Origin: Clostridium thailandense
GTDB lineage: Bacteria > Bacillota > Clostridia > Clostridiales > Clostridiaceae
Assembly (NCBI RefSeq): GCF_019207025.1
Contig: NZ_JAEEGC010000131.1
Coordinates: 1 to 55,850 of the forward strand
Reading direction: 5' to 3'
DNA: 55,850 nucleotides
Position 1 is the first letter of the stretch, and every line of letters starts with the position of its first letter. The position numbers and the translations under genes are program-made. The notes under the pieces are model-generated. The model was not told the origin of the DNA. It made no database searches and saw nothing but the letters and a program-made list of their open reading frames with translations. Of this stretch, positions 45,109-54,519 are shown one piece after another.

Positions 45109-45166
45109 GTGAATATAAAAAAGAAATTTTTAGTAAAGATTATTAATATTTTGTGAGGTGTAGTAA

Positions 45167-45661
45167 ATGAACATCATTTTTGAAAAAATGAGCAGCGAGC
45201 ATAAAAAAGAAATTATGGAAATTTTTAATTTTTATATTAAAAGTGGAACAGCTGCCTTTCCAAACAATACATTGCCTGAACAGTTTTATGCAATGCTTAT
45301 GAAAAAATCAGAGGGATACCCTGCCTATGCTCTTAAAAGTGTAGATAATAATTGTGTGGTTGGTTTTTGTCAGTTAAGTCCATATAATCCATTTCCAACA
45401 TTCAAATCAACTGCATGCATTACTTATTTCATTGCAAATGAATATACAGGAAAGGGATTAGGTGAAAAATGCTTATTAAAATTGCAGGAAGATGCTTCAG
45501 AAATGGGAATTACTGATTTGGTTGCAGAAATATCATCAGAAAATTATGGCAGTATAGAATTTCATAAAAAACATGATTTCTATGTTGCTGGAGAATTGAA
45601 AAATATAGGTATTAAGTTTAATAGAAAGTTTGGCGTTGTGTATATGCAAAAAAATATTTGA
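45167..45661 (+). CDS. GNAT N-acetyltransferase, phosphinothricin-acetyltransferase-like
   Basis: The 164-residue protein has the PAT-like features FNFYIKSGTAAF near residue 20, VVGFCQLSPYNPF near residue 64 and the acetyl-CoA loop NEYTGKGLGEKCL near residue 91, with EISSENYGSIEFHKKHDF afterwards. PAT-like enzymes acetylate amino acid analogues; the real substrate is unknown. Complete, between boundary motifs B7 and B8. Confidence 0.87.
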   Translation: MNIIFEKMSSEHKKEIMEIFNFYIKSGTAAFPNNTLPEQFYAMLMKKSEGYPAYALKSVDNNCVVGFCQLSPYNPFPTFKSTACITYFIANEYTGKGLGEKCLLKLQEDASEMGITDLVAEISSENYGSIEFHKKHDFYVAGELKNIGIKFNRKFGVVYMQKNI

Positions 45662-45683
45662 TTTTTAGTATAATACTTTTAGG

Positions 45684-45818
45684 CCAATTAACTACCGTTT
45701 AAATAAAGATAAACCAGAATTTGTTGAGAAGATAGTCATAGTAAAAAGTACAAAAAATTGGTTCTTTAAAAAGGCAGCTGCACTTGATTATGATGTGAGT
45801 GTAATATTTCTATTATAA
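45684..45818 (+). pseudogene. Unidentified coding remnant
   Basis: An open stretch without start codon reads KPEFVEKIVIVKSTKNWFF then KKAAALDYDVSV before a stop. Composition looks coding, but I cannot place the family. It lies between a complete GNAT gene and motif copy B8. Confidence 0.25.
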
Positions 45819-45833
45819 AGTGAGTTGCTTTAT

Positions 45834-45850
45834 TATAAATAGTAAATTTA
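45834..45850 (+). repeat. Boundary motif copy B8
   Basis: TATAAATAGTAAATTTA, upstream of the VOC-family remnant. Confidence 0.6.
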
Positions 45851-45901
45851 TTTGCTAGTTAATTAGCGTATTAATTTTAATAGAATAAGAGAGGGAAAAT
45901 A

Positions 45902-46327
45902 ATGATTCAATAAATTGTTCATATTGCGTTAGTAGTAAAAGATTATGATGAAGCAATTGAGTTTTACACAAAAAAGCTTCATTTTACATTGATAGAAGAT
46001 ACATATCAGCTAGAGCAAGAAAAAAGATGGGTAGTAGTGGCTCCACCAGGTTCAAATGGGACAACAATATTACTTGCAAGAGCATCTAAGTTAGAACAAG
46101 AATCTTTTATAGGAAACCAAGCAGGAGGAAGAGTTTTTCTATTCTTAGGAACCGATGATTTTTGGCGTGATTATAATGAAATGATAAAAGCAGGAATAGA
46201 ATTTGTTAGAGAACCTAAAAGACAAGATTATGGAACGGTTGCGGTATTTAAAGATTTATATGGCAACCTATGGGACTTAGTTGAGTTCAATGAAAATCAT
46301 CCAATGTTTAAAAGAGTTAAAATATAG
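45902..46327 (+). pseudogene. VOC/glyoxalase-family protein with early stop codon
   Basis: Read through one stop, the 141-codon frame is a complete glyoxalase/bleomycin-resistance-like protein: IVHIALVVKDYDEAIEFYTK at the start and VFKDLYGNLWDLVEF near the end, with the metal-ligand histidine and glutamate in place. The fourth codon is TAA (ATG ATT CAA TAA), probably a one-base change from AAA. Reinitiation at TTG 45989 would lose the first strand. The stop codon TAG lies inside motif copy B9. Confidence 0.8.
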
Positions 46328-46334
46328 TAATTTG
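46320..46334 (+). repeat. Boundary motif copy B9
   Basis: AAATATAGTAATTTG at the end of the VOC remnant; the last copy seen toward the right, so probably the right edge of the mosaic. Confidence 0.6.
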
Positions 46335-46396
46335 ACAAATTTAAAAAATATGACATGTTAAATTAAAAAATATTAAGTAGTTCGGGTGAATACCTA

Positions 46397-46430
46397 CCAC
46401 AGACAAAGGTTTTTTGTTTGTGGTTTTTTT
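46397..46430 (+). terminator. Terminator at the right edge of the mosaic region
   Basis: CCACAGACAAA (46397-46407) and TTTGTTTGTGG (46413-46423) pair with one wobble, followed by seven T residues. Confidence 0.85.
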
Positions 46431-46492
46431 AGTATATGTTGAATTTAGTCTAAAAAACATTCGATTTTTATTTGGAATTAAGAGGAAAGAAT

Positions 46493-48425
46493 ATGGTTGA
46501 AACTAATTTATTATTGAGACAACGTATGTTATTGCGTCTGTTAAATGAACAAAAGGGTTATGTTACTGGAGAAACTTTAGGTAAGCAAATGCGTGTTTCT
46601 GATAGGACTATTAGAAAAGATGTTTTAGAACTTAATAGGATATTGAAAAATTTAGATATATGCATACAATCCATAAGAGGAAAAGGGCACGAATTACAAG
46701 TTAAAGACAAAAAAGTATTAGATGAATTGCTTCGTGTAGGTGAAAACTTTTTATCAAGAGAGGATAGAGTACGATATCTAACAATGAAACTGATATCTTC
46801 TAATGGAGCTGTTAACTTAAGCGATTTTGAAGATGAAATGTTTATTAGTAGAACTACGCTTGAAAGGGATTTGCAGGAGTTTAAGTCTAAGTATGTAACT
46901 GAAAAACCGTATTTGGCATTGTTTCAGGATAATGGTATGATATGGCTTGAAGATAATGAAATAAAAAAAAGAATTGTGATTAATAATATGTTAGTTGCTG
47001 ATTGGAATTATAGTTCTAAAGGAAATATTTTTTATAGAAATCAATATCTAGATACAGAAGCTTTTGATATTATTTCAACTAATGTGAATAAGTATTTAAG
47101 AATTTATAATATTAGAATGGATGACCCCAGCTTGGTTTATTTTATTTTTATGATTAATTGCACATATGAGAATTCAAAATGGACATGAATTAGATAAATA
47201 TGAATATGAATATGTATTTGATGTAACTATTGACACAGCAATAAATGGGCTTTTAGATTTACTAGAAAATTTGTTAAATTGTTCATTTTGCTATGAAGAG
47301 CGATGTGCTATAATTCATCAGTTAACTAAAGTAAGAATATTAGATTTAGAAAAGTTAAGAAAAGATAATGTTCATTTGTTTGTAGATAAAAGATATATTT
47401 ATATGATAAATGATTTAATAACAAGGATTAAAGAATTATATAATTTAGACTTTTCTAAGGATGAAGATTTTTTTATTACTTTAGTTTTTCATATACGGTT
47501 GTTAGAAAATAGAGTATTTCATGAAAAATCTAAGCCAGATGAACTTTTGAATATAATAAAGAGGGAATGTTTGTTCGAATATGAATTAGCATTGTTATTT
47601 AAAGACATTTCTATTGAAAGGCTAGGGGTTGATCTAGATGAAAAGGAACTTATATATTTAGCCTCTTGCTTAGCTGGTGCAATAGAAAAAGTAAAAAATG
47701 ACACTTGGAGTAGTGGGATATCTGTAATAATTGTTAGTCATGTAAATCATAGCATATCATGGTTAATGAAAAGAAAACTAGAAGCTTTTTACGGTAGTAT
47801 GATTAATGTCGTTGCTTTGAATTCAATATATGAGAAACACAAAATCAACACGCAAGATGCTAATTTAGTTTTGTGTACTGTCGAAAAAGAAATTACAAAA
47901 AGAAATGATGTAACAACAATATATGTTTCAGCAACTTTAAATGATAAAGATTTTGAAAAGATTAATAAGTTTATAGATAAATTGAAAGAGGATACCGTCT
48001 TTCCTTGTGTTCCTAAACTATTTTTCTCAAGAGAGAAATTCCATTCAAGTGTTGAGTTACACAACAAAGAAGATATATTAAAGCTTTTAGTAGAGGATTT
48101 AGTAAAAGATGAGTGTGTATCACCAGAATATTATGATTCAATTATTATGCGTGACAAGCAATCTTCTTTAGCAATTGGAGAAGGAATAGTTTTGGCTTAT
48201 GCAATGCATCCATGTAAAAAAACTGGAGTTTCAGTTGCGACTATAAAAAATTCAGTTATGTGGGGGAAGTGTAAAATCAAAGTAGTAGTTGCATTATCAA
48301 TGGCAGCTAAAGATTTTAAGCTTCTTTTTAAAATTTTCAAGATGGTATATAAAGATTTTAATTATGATAAGAAATTATATCAGGTTAAGACATTTGAAGA
48401 ATTTGAAAAATATATATTTGAATGA
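46493..48425 (+). pseudogene. PRD/PTS-domain transcriptional regulator (MtlR/BglG-like), frameshifted
   Basis: Two overlapping frames (46493-47188 and 47166-48425) together give one regulator of about 645 residues. It has HTH_11 (LGKQMRVSDRTIRKDVLELN near residue 28), an Mga-like second HTH, PRD domains spanning the break, an EIIB-like domain (SGISVIIVSHVNHS) and a C-terminal EIIA-like domain with the phospho-histidine in AYAMHP. The break falls inside the first PRD at about 47153-47166, where FMI would continue into IAHMRIQNGHEL. It may be a real mutation, a sequencing error or a split protein. It lacks an AAA+ domain, so it is not itself a sigma-54 activator like LevR. Position suggests control of the genes to its right. 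Confidence 0.8.
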
Positions 48426-48441
48426 TTTTAGCATAGATAAG

Positions 48442-48473
48442 GTGGCATTCCTAAAAAGGGAGGCCACTTTTTT
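48442..48473 (+). terminator. Terminator after the PRD regulator
   Basis: GTGGC (48442-48446) and GCCAC (48463-48467) enclose a TTCCT/AGGGA inner stem; six T residues follow. Confidence 0.8.
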
Positions 48474-48484
48474 GTATGAATCTC

Positions 48485-48518
48485 TTGCAGCATTGCAATA
48501 GAATTGTAAAATTGCAAT
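48485..48518 (+). promoter_or_regulatory. Enhancer-like activator site U1
   Basis: TTGCAG (48485), ATTGCAAT (48492-48499), ATTGTAA (48503-48509) and ATTGCAAT (48511-48518). The two octamers start 19 bp apart, the same spacing as in U2 and U3. It lies about 124 bp (centre to -12) upstream of sigma-54 promoter P1. Confidence 0.8.
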
Positions 48519-48615
48519 GATTATTATATTCTTAAAGAATTAAAAGTGCTTCATAAAAGATGTTTTAAAATAAGTTAGACAAATAGATAAAGATAAAAAT
48601 GAAGGGTCAACATTT

Positions 48616-48631
48616 TGGTATATAAATTGCT
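48616..48631 (+). promoter_or_regulatory. Sigma-54 promoter P1 (chemoreceptor)
   Basis: TGGTATATAAATTGCT has GG (48617-48618) and GC (48629-48630) exactly 12 bases apart, the -24/-12 spacing. The consensus is TGGCAC-N5-TTGCA/T; the -24 box has TAT instead of CAC. It lies 150 bp before the chemoreceptor start. Confidence 0.75.
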
Positions 48632-48781
48632 TGATATAGACAACAGTGAGATTTATAGCAATTAACTATAGAGATATATAAGTGAATATTTTTAAGATAA
48701 ACAATTTTATAAATTAGATTTAGAAGAAGAATATTTATTATATAGTATTAAACAAGCTAGTTATTCTGAGGAGGAGTTAGA

Positions 48782-50830
48782 GTGAAAAAAACAAATAGTC
48801 TATTCATGAAAATTTTTATGATGTCGGTTATATGTATGATTGTACCTATGTTAATAAGCTTAATTTATGTAAGTTTTTCAGCATCAAGTTCAATGCAAGA
48901 AAAAGTAAAAAATTCTTTATCAAGTTCAGTCCTAGAAAAGTCTAATCAAATTTCACTGGCCTATGAGGATATTTCTAAAATGACTGAGGCAATTGCAACA
49001 CAGCCATATGTTATTGAATATTTTAAAGAATTAAATAAAAATAAGCAAGTAGATATTTCAAAAACAAAATATATTGAGAATTATATAAAAGTTTTATTTA
49101 ATAATTCCAGTGGAATATATGAAAATATTTTTTTTGGATATGACCGGAAAACATTAATTGATGGAATTGGAGGAATGTCAGTCGGTCACGAGTACAATGA
49201 TAATCAAGAACCGTGGTATAAAATAGTTATGAGTAATCCTAAGGCTTATATAGGAAATACTCAGCTTTCTCCAGTATCTGGAAGGCCTAATACAATTTTA
49301 GCCTATCCAGTAATTGATCCTGATTCAAAACAAATATTGGCTACCTTTGCATGTGCCATTGAGCTTGAGAAAGTAACTAAAACTTTAGTTAAGAGCAATT
49401 CAATTGAGAATAGCAAAACCCTTTTAATTAATTCTTTTGGTCAAGTCCTTGGAGCAGAAGATCCATCTCAGATTCTTAAATTGGACTTTAGCAGGGAAAA
49501 GGGAGATGTTCAAGAATTTTATAAACAAGTTAAGGAAAATAGTTCTGGATTTGGCTTTTTTACTTTAAATGGGGTTAAGAACATTGCTGCATACAAAAAA
49601 GTTGAAAAGTTTGATATGTATGTCATAAACTTTATGCCAATAACTCAATTCACAGTAGAGGTAAATAAATTACAAAAGGGAATTACTTTGGTAATTGCTG
49701 TTAGTGTAGTTATTTTCGCTTTTATGATTTTCTTTTTTTCAAGGAGTATTGTTAAACCTATAAAGTTAGCTACAGAGTATATGAAGGTCATTGCTTCAGG
49801 AGATTTCTCCCAAGAAGTGCCAGTAAAAGCAATGAAAAATAAGGATGAAACAGGAATATTAATGAAATCAATTGATTCAATGCAAAAGGCTATAAGAGAT
49901 ATTGTTAGTACTGTAGTACAAGAATCTAAAAATTCTAAGGAATCGGCTATATCAACCAATCTAGTGGCACATATTCTAAATAATGAAATAGAGGAGGTTA
50001 CTGCTACTATTGAGGAAATGTCCGCAGCTATGGAAGAAACTGCAGCGACAGTTGAAGAAATAACAACTACCTCAAATGAACTTGGAGTGGCTGTAAAATC
50101 AATTACAGATAAATCTAAGTCAGGAGCTGATACTTCTAGTCTAATAAGTAAAAGAGCACAAGAACTGAAACAAAGTGCTGTTGTTTCACAAAAAACGGCC
50201 AAAGAGATTAGTGAATATATAAATGTTAATATGAGAAAGGCAATTGAACAATCTAAAGCTGTAGATAAAATAGATGAATTAACTGAGGTTATTTTGAAAA
50301 TATCAGCTCAAACAAATTTATTGGCTTTAAACGCTGCAATAGAGGCGGCAAGAGCAGGTGAAGCAGGAAAAGGATTTGCCGTAGTCGCTGATGAAGTTAG
50401 AAAATTAGCAGAAAACTCAAAAAATACTGTTACTGAAATTCAACAAGTCATAAAGCTGGTTGTGGCAGTTGTAGATAACTTGCAAGAGAATTCTGAAAAA
50501 GCACTAGAATTTATAGATTCAAAAGTTGTAAAGGATTACGATTTTATGGTTCAAAGCGGAGAACAGTATTATAAAGATGCTAAATTCGTTGAAAACTTGG
50601 TTAGTGACTTAAGCAGTGATGCACAAAAATTAAATAATTCAATGAATGATATGGTTAATTCGATAAATCAAATATTAATTTTAAATACTGAATCTGCTGA
50701 AGGTGCTCAGAGTATTGCAGAGAGAATAACTACTACTTTACAAAAATCAACTAATGTAATAGAAATTTCAAACAGAACTGAAGAAAGCTCTAAAAAGCTG
50801 AAAGATATTGTTTCAAAATTCCAAGTATAA
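48782..50830 (+). CDS. Methyl-accepting chemotaxis protein with Cache sensor
   Basis: The 682-residue receptor starts with GTG after a strong GAGGAGGAG site. A first membrane helix (about residues 10-32), a Cache-type sensor to about 290 ([16 protein letters not shown] near residue 140), a second helix near 298-320, HAMP and a signalling domain with [18 protein letters not shown] follow. It lies behind sigma-54 promoter P1 and enhancer site U1, the same pair that precedes the transporter and cyclase genes. It therefore probably senses the compound handled by them. Confidence 0.92.
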   Translation: MKKTNSLFMKIFMMSVICMIVPMLISLIYVSFSASSSMQEKVKNSLSSSVLEKSNQISLAYEDISKMTEAIATQPYVIEYFKELNKNKQVDISKTKYIENYIKVLFNNSSGIYENIFFGYDRKTLIDGIGGMSVGHEYNDNQEPWYKIVMSNPKAYIGNTQLSPVSGRPNTILAYPVIDPDSKQILATFACAIELEKVTKTLVKSNSIENSKTLLINSFGQVLGAEDPSQILKLDFSREKGDVQEFYKQVKENSSGFGFFTLNGVKNIAAYKKVEKFDMYVINFMPITQFTVEVNKLQKGITLVIAVSVVIFAFMIFFFSRSIVKPIKLATEYMKVIASGDFSQEVPVKAMKNKDETGILMKSIDSMQKAIRDIVSTVVQESKNSKESAISTNLVAHILNNEIEEVTATIEEMSAAMEETAATVEEITTTSNELGVAVKSITDKSKSGADTSSLISKRAQELKQSAVVSQKTAKEISEYINVNMRKAIEQSKAVDKIDELTEVILKISAQTNLLALNAAIEAARAGEAGKGFAVVADEVRKLAENSKNTVTEIQQVIKLVVAVVDNLQENSEKALEFIDSKVVKDYDFMVQSGEQYYKDAKFVENLVSDLSSDAQKLNNSMNDMVNSINQILILNTESAEGAQSIAERITTTLQKSTNVIEISNRTEESSKKLKDIVSKFQV

Positions 50831-50906
50831 AAATATGCTAAATACTATGATTAATATGACATAGGAGATAAGAAGCAAAGTGTTAATTTTAAAATCCAAT
50901 ACTATA

Positions 50907-50940
50907 TTGCAGTATTGCAATGTAGTTGTAATACTGCAAT
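50907..50940 (+). promoter_or_regulatory. Enhancer-like activator site U2
   Basis: TTGCAG (50907), ATTGCAAT (50914-50921), GTTGTAA and ACTGCAAT (50933-50940), with octamer spacing 19 bp as in U1 and U3. It lies about 121 bp upstream of promoter P2. Confidence 0.8.
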
Positions 50941-51034
50941 GTAGCGTTGAGAAAACTAAGTAATTTTATAATCAATGATTTTAAGAAACAAGATGAATAG
51001 GGAGTTAAGGTCTATATGGAAATAAAGTGATTTT

Positions 51035-51050
51035 TGGCACGTAAATTGCT
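51035..51050 (+). promoter_or_regulatory. Sigma-54 promoter P2 (MFS transporter)
   Basis: TGGCACGTAAATTGCT is a perfect match to TGGCAC-N5-TTGCT. A 345-nt leader without a long ORF separates it from the MFS gene. The leader contains a TCCTCC/GGAGGA pair (about 51218-51250) and two further purine-rich ribosome-site-like segments, so secondary control of translation is possible. Confidence 0.9.
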
Positions 51051-51405
51051 AAAGTATATAATTGTTATGAAAATAGTTCATGTGATTGTTTTTCTTATCA
51101 GTAAGTTGTTTTTACATTAGCAGAACATTTTTTTTTCTTAGTTATTTCTAAGAGATTCTTGGAATCAAGAAAAATAGATGCCATGAAACTGTAAAGGTTT
51201 AAATAAAAATGTTTGTTATCCTCCTGAATTTATTAGTTCATATTGGAGGAAAATATAAAAGCTTAATGGATAAAAAGTTAGGCTAACCAATGCTTAGGGA
51301 ATTCCGTAAGCTACTAATAATGATGTGAAGGGAGGAATTAATAAAAAATTACATAAAGTGTGATTAAATGTTAAAAGACATAATTAGAAATAGGAGGGAA
51401 ATCTA

Positions 51406-52638
51406 ATGAATAATAATGTTGTTAATAGTGCTAAAAATATAAGCACAATGAATTTAGTGGCTATTCTTGCAGTTCCGCTGATCTGGTTTTTTGAAGCAGC
51501 AGCACTTGGACCAGCTCTAGCAGTAATATTAGAGGCGTTTCCAGGTACATCAAAATTGATATCTCAATTAGTCATGACAGCGCCTTTTCTTACTACTACT
51601 CTTTTCAGCTTAGTGGCAGGACGACTAGCAAAAACTTATAATAAACGCAATATAATTATTTTTGGACTTTTAATTTATGGTGTTACAGGAATGGCTCCTG
51701 CTTTTGCTACTAGTATAAATACTATTTTGATTTTAAGGGTACTTACAGGTATAGGAGCTGGACTCTGTTTACCGCTGCCAAGTGCTATAATATCAGAACA
51801 TTTCACAGGGGAAAAAAGAGAAAAATTGACTGGTATGACTACATCTGTTGCAAATATTGCTAATTTGTCTATTAGTGCAATTGTTGGATTTCTATTGGCT
51901 TTTGGATGGCAGTGGAGTTTTTATTCATTCGCAGTTATATTTGTTGTTTTAATTATTGCAATATTCTTTCTACCAAGTTCGCCACCTATTAAAGAAACAG
52001 AACAGGTGGCAAAAGAAAATGTTGAAGTATCACCTAAAAGCAAATCAGTTCCACCAGTTGTATATGCTCTTGGATTGTTTATGCTGTTTGGATGGGTTTT
52101 TACAGGGTTCACTACATTGAACATTGCATTCCGTTTTGTAGAGCTAAAGTATTCAACTGGGATGATTGGAATTGGTCTTGTATTCCCGGGTCTTGGAGCA
52201 ATGTTTGCTGGTTTCGTGTTTTCTCAATTGAGCAGATCTCTTAAAAGTTTTTATGTGCCTGTGGCAATATTTATAACTGCAGCAGGTTATTTTGGAATGA
52301 GTACTATAGAAAGTTTTATTCCGCTACTTGGTGCTATTTTATTGGTTGGTTTTGGAACTGGATCTATAGTGTCCTTCATACTAAATATGACTGCACTTAA
52401 AACAAGTTTGGAGCAAAGAGATGCTTCTTATGGTATAGTAAACAGTTGTATGCATTTGGGGTTGTTGGTAATGCCTTTTATCCAACTAGCAGTGGGAATG
52501 GTTTTTAATAACAACTCATTAATCTTCTTATATCATGTTTCTTCAATCTTTTTGGTAATTGCCGGTGTAATATTTATAATAGCAAGAAAAAAAGTAAGTT
52601 CAGAATCTATTGAATTAGGTTTAGATAGTCAAGGGTAA
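51406..52638 (+). CDS. MFS transporter
   Basis: The 410-residue protein has twelve hydrophobic helices and the MFS loop motif GRLAKTYNKRNIIIFG (about residue 67) after helix 2, plus a longer central loop (about 195-215). Substrate is unknown. The sigma-54 promoter and enhancer site shared with the chemoreceptor and the cyclase make a common substrate likely. AGGAGGG precedes the ATG. Confidence 0.9.
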   Translation: MNNNVVNSAKNISTMNLVAILAVPLIWFFEAAALGPALAVILEAFPGTSKLISQLVMTAPFLTTTLFSLVAGRLAKTYNKRNIIIFGLLIYGVTGMAPAFATSINTILILRVLTGIGAGLCLPLPSAIISEHFTGEKREKLTGMTTSVANIANLSISAIVGFLLAFGWQWSFYSFAVIFVVLIIAIFFLPSSPPIKETEQVAKENVEVSPKSKSVPPVVYALGLFMLFGWVFTGFTTLNIAFRFVELKYSTGMIGIGLVFPGLGAMFAGFVFSQLSRSLKSFYVPVAIFITAAGYFGMSTIESFIPLLGAILLVGFGTGSIVSFILNMTALKTSLEQRDASYGIVNSCMHLGLLVMPFIQLAVGMVFNNNSLIFLYHVSSIFLVIAGVIFIIARKKVSSESIELGLDSQG

Positions 52639-52689
52639 AAAACTTAATATAATTATCTACTTGATATTTGTATTACATATTAATAATAT

Positions 52690-52741
52690 GATGCTGTTCT
52701 AAAATAGAGATGAAAGTTCTGTTTTAGGACAGCATCTTATT
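52690..52741 (+). terminator. Terminator after the MFS gene
   Basis: Arms of 18 bases (GATGCTGTTCTAAAATAG at 52690-52707 and its near-inverse at 52719-52736) pair with two wobbles, followed by TTATTTT. The NCS2 gene therefore probably has its own promoter, which I could not identify. Confidence 0.75.
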
Positions 52742-52863
52742 TTACAAGATTTATAACAATAAATAGCTGTAATATGGATAAATATAAAAAAGGTAAATAG
52801 AATAATGAAATGAAAACAACAAAAAATTGCACTTAAATTTATGAAGATAAGGAGTGGATTGCA

Positions 52864-54231
52864 ATGAAAAATAACCTTGGGGATGAAGAAAAGTTATTAA
52901 TAAGTGATGAAGTGAAAGAAGCAGAAATGATGTTATATGGGTTAGATGATACATTACCAATACAAAAAAATATAGTATATGGATTTCAGCACGTAATTTA
53001 TTTTGTGGTATCTGCAGTAGTAATGCCAGTTGTAGTTGGTGCATTGCTTGGACTATCACATCATGAAATAGCAAGTATGCTGCAGAGGACCTTTGTTTTG
53101 TGTGGTATTATATCAATTCTGCAGGCAAAGTTTGGACATACATATCCCATTATTGACGGTCCAGCAGGCCTTTGGACGGGAGTTATTACACTAATGGCAG
53201 GGTTGACTCCAACTTTAGGAAAAGATTTGTCAGTTCTAATAACTGACCTAGAGAGCGGAATGATCATCGCGGGGGCCGTTGTTATGATTTTGATGATTTT
53301 GGGACTAATACCATATATTTCGAAATTATTTACCCCCGTTATTAATGGCGTACTGATTATATTAATGGTATTACAAATAAGTCCAAGCATTATAAAGGGG
53401 ATGCTTGGAATCACCGAACAGAATAAGGTGATTGACATTAGGTGTACAGCAGTTTTTTTTGTCACAGTTATTCTTATTTTAGTAATTAGCCTATTTACAA
53501 AAGGATTTTTGCAAAGTATTTCAACCTTGGTGGGAGTCATCGTGGGATGGATTATGGCATTGCTGCTTGGCATCGCCAATCTCACTAGTTTGACAAGTGA
53601 AGGTTTTGTTTCTTTACCACAAGCATTTGCATGGGGAAAACCAACTTTTGATGTAGGTATTACCATTACATGCATAATAGCATCGCTGGTGATATTATCT
53701 ATGACATTTACCAGTGTAAACAGTATGGCTGAAGTTCTGGGTGAAAGCGTATCAAATAAGCAGATGAGTCATGCGATTTTCATTCATGGTTTGTCGGCTT
53801 CTTTTGCTGGTGCGTTTCCTACAATAGCATTTATGCCATATCTATCATCCACTGGAATAACTGCGATGACGAGAGTTGCAGCCAGAAGGCCATTTGTTTT
53901 AAGTGGTGTTATGATGATTGCATTAGGAATTGTTACTCCAATCGGAATGCTGTTTGCTTCCATACCGTCACCAGTTGGCTGTGGTGCACTCATCATGGTT
54001 TTCGCATTAATCACAGGGCAAGGATTAAAAGAATTTCAAAAAATAAAAATCACAAATAGGGAAAGTTTTATTATTGGTATTTCTGTTCTTATTGGAATCG
54101 GAGCGATGTTTTTACCCAATACAGCATTTCAAGGTTTGCCAAGTGTCGCAAGGTCTATTCTGCCTAATGGGATGGTAGATGGAATTATTATTGCTTTTTT
54201 AATGGAAAATTTGTTATCAAAAAAGTTCTAG
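52864..54231 (+). CDS. NCS2-family nucleobase permease (uracil/xanthine type)
   Basis: The 455-residue membrane protein has about twelve to fourteen helices and NCS2 landmarks: YGFQHVIYFVVSAVVMPVVV near residue 38, QAKFGHTYPIIDGPAG near residue 88, and the later substrate region with TSVNSMAEVLGES near residue 281. It should import a purine, pyrimidine or related heterocycle using an ion gradient. AAGGAG precedes the ATG. It lies between two sigma-54-controlled genes, though I see no sigma-54 site of its own. Confidence 0.9.
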   Translation: MKNNLGDEEKLLISDEVKEAEMMLYGLDDTLPIQKNIVYGFQHVIYFVVSAVVMPVVVGALLGLSHHEIASMLQRTFVLCGIISILQAKFGHTYPIIDGPAGLWTGVITLMAGLTPTLGKDLSVLITDLESGMIIAGAVVMILMILGLIPYISKLFTPVINGVLIILMVLQISPSIIKGMLGITEQNKVIDIRCTAVFFVTVILILVISLFTKGFLQSISTLVGVIVGWIMALLLGIANLTSLTSEGFVSLPQAFAWGKPTFDVGITITCIIASLVILSMTFTSVNSMAEVLGESVSNKQMSHAIFIHGLSASFAGAFPTIAFMPYLSSTGITAMTRVAARRPFVLSGVMMIALGIVTPIGMLFASIPSPVGCGALIMVFALITGQGLKEFQKIKITNRESFIIGISVLIGIGAMFLPNTAFQGLPSVARSILPNGMVDGIIIAFLMENLLSKKF

Positions 54232-54313
54232 GAGAATTGAAGTTGTGAGATGGCAGGGGAGCTTGCTTAAAATATTAATCTATTAAGCATATCTTAAGTG
54301 TTAAATGATATTA

Positions 54314-54346
54314 TGCAGTCTTGCAATGGAATTGTAAAGTTGCAAC
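54314..54346 (+). promoter_or_regulatory. Enhancer-like activator site U3
   Basis: TGCAG (54314), CTTGCAAT (54320-54327), ATTGTAA (54331-54337) and GTTGCAAC (54339-54346), octamer spacing 19 bp as in U1 and U2. It lies about 134 bp upstream of promoter P3. A TAGTTCTT/AAGAACTA hairpin follows. Confidence 0.8.
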
Positions 54347-54453
54347 GCTGTATTTAGTTCTTGCAAAGAACTAAAATAAATGATTGATGCTTAATGCCTT
54401 TAAAATAAGGCAAACAGACAAATTGTAGTTCAAAAAAAGTGGTTTAATGTTTT

Positions 54454-54469
54454 TGGCATATAATTTGCT
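54454..54469 (+). promoter_or_regulatory. Sigma-54 promoter P3 (cyclase)
   Basis: TGGCATATAATTTGCT has GG (54455-54456) and GC (54467-54468) 12 bases apart and differs from the consensus at only one -24 position. It lies 51 bp before the cyclase ATG. Confidence 0.85.
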
Positions 54470-54519
54470 ATGTTATATATTGTAATAAAAAATTTAAATA
54501 AAAAAGGAGAGATAACATT

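Noticed and set aside
29500..46334. A canonical integron with attC sites
   Set aside because: The repeats do not show the RYYYAAC and GTTRRRY core sites, no intact integrase or attI is present, and several cassettes carry their own promoters or run on the minus strand. Only the layout is similar.
34771..46334. CRISPR array from the recurring short motif
   Set aside because: The motif is only about 13 bp, spacings range from under 0.8 kb to about 2.6 kb, the intervals contain genes, and no cas genes are present.
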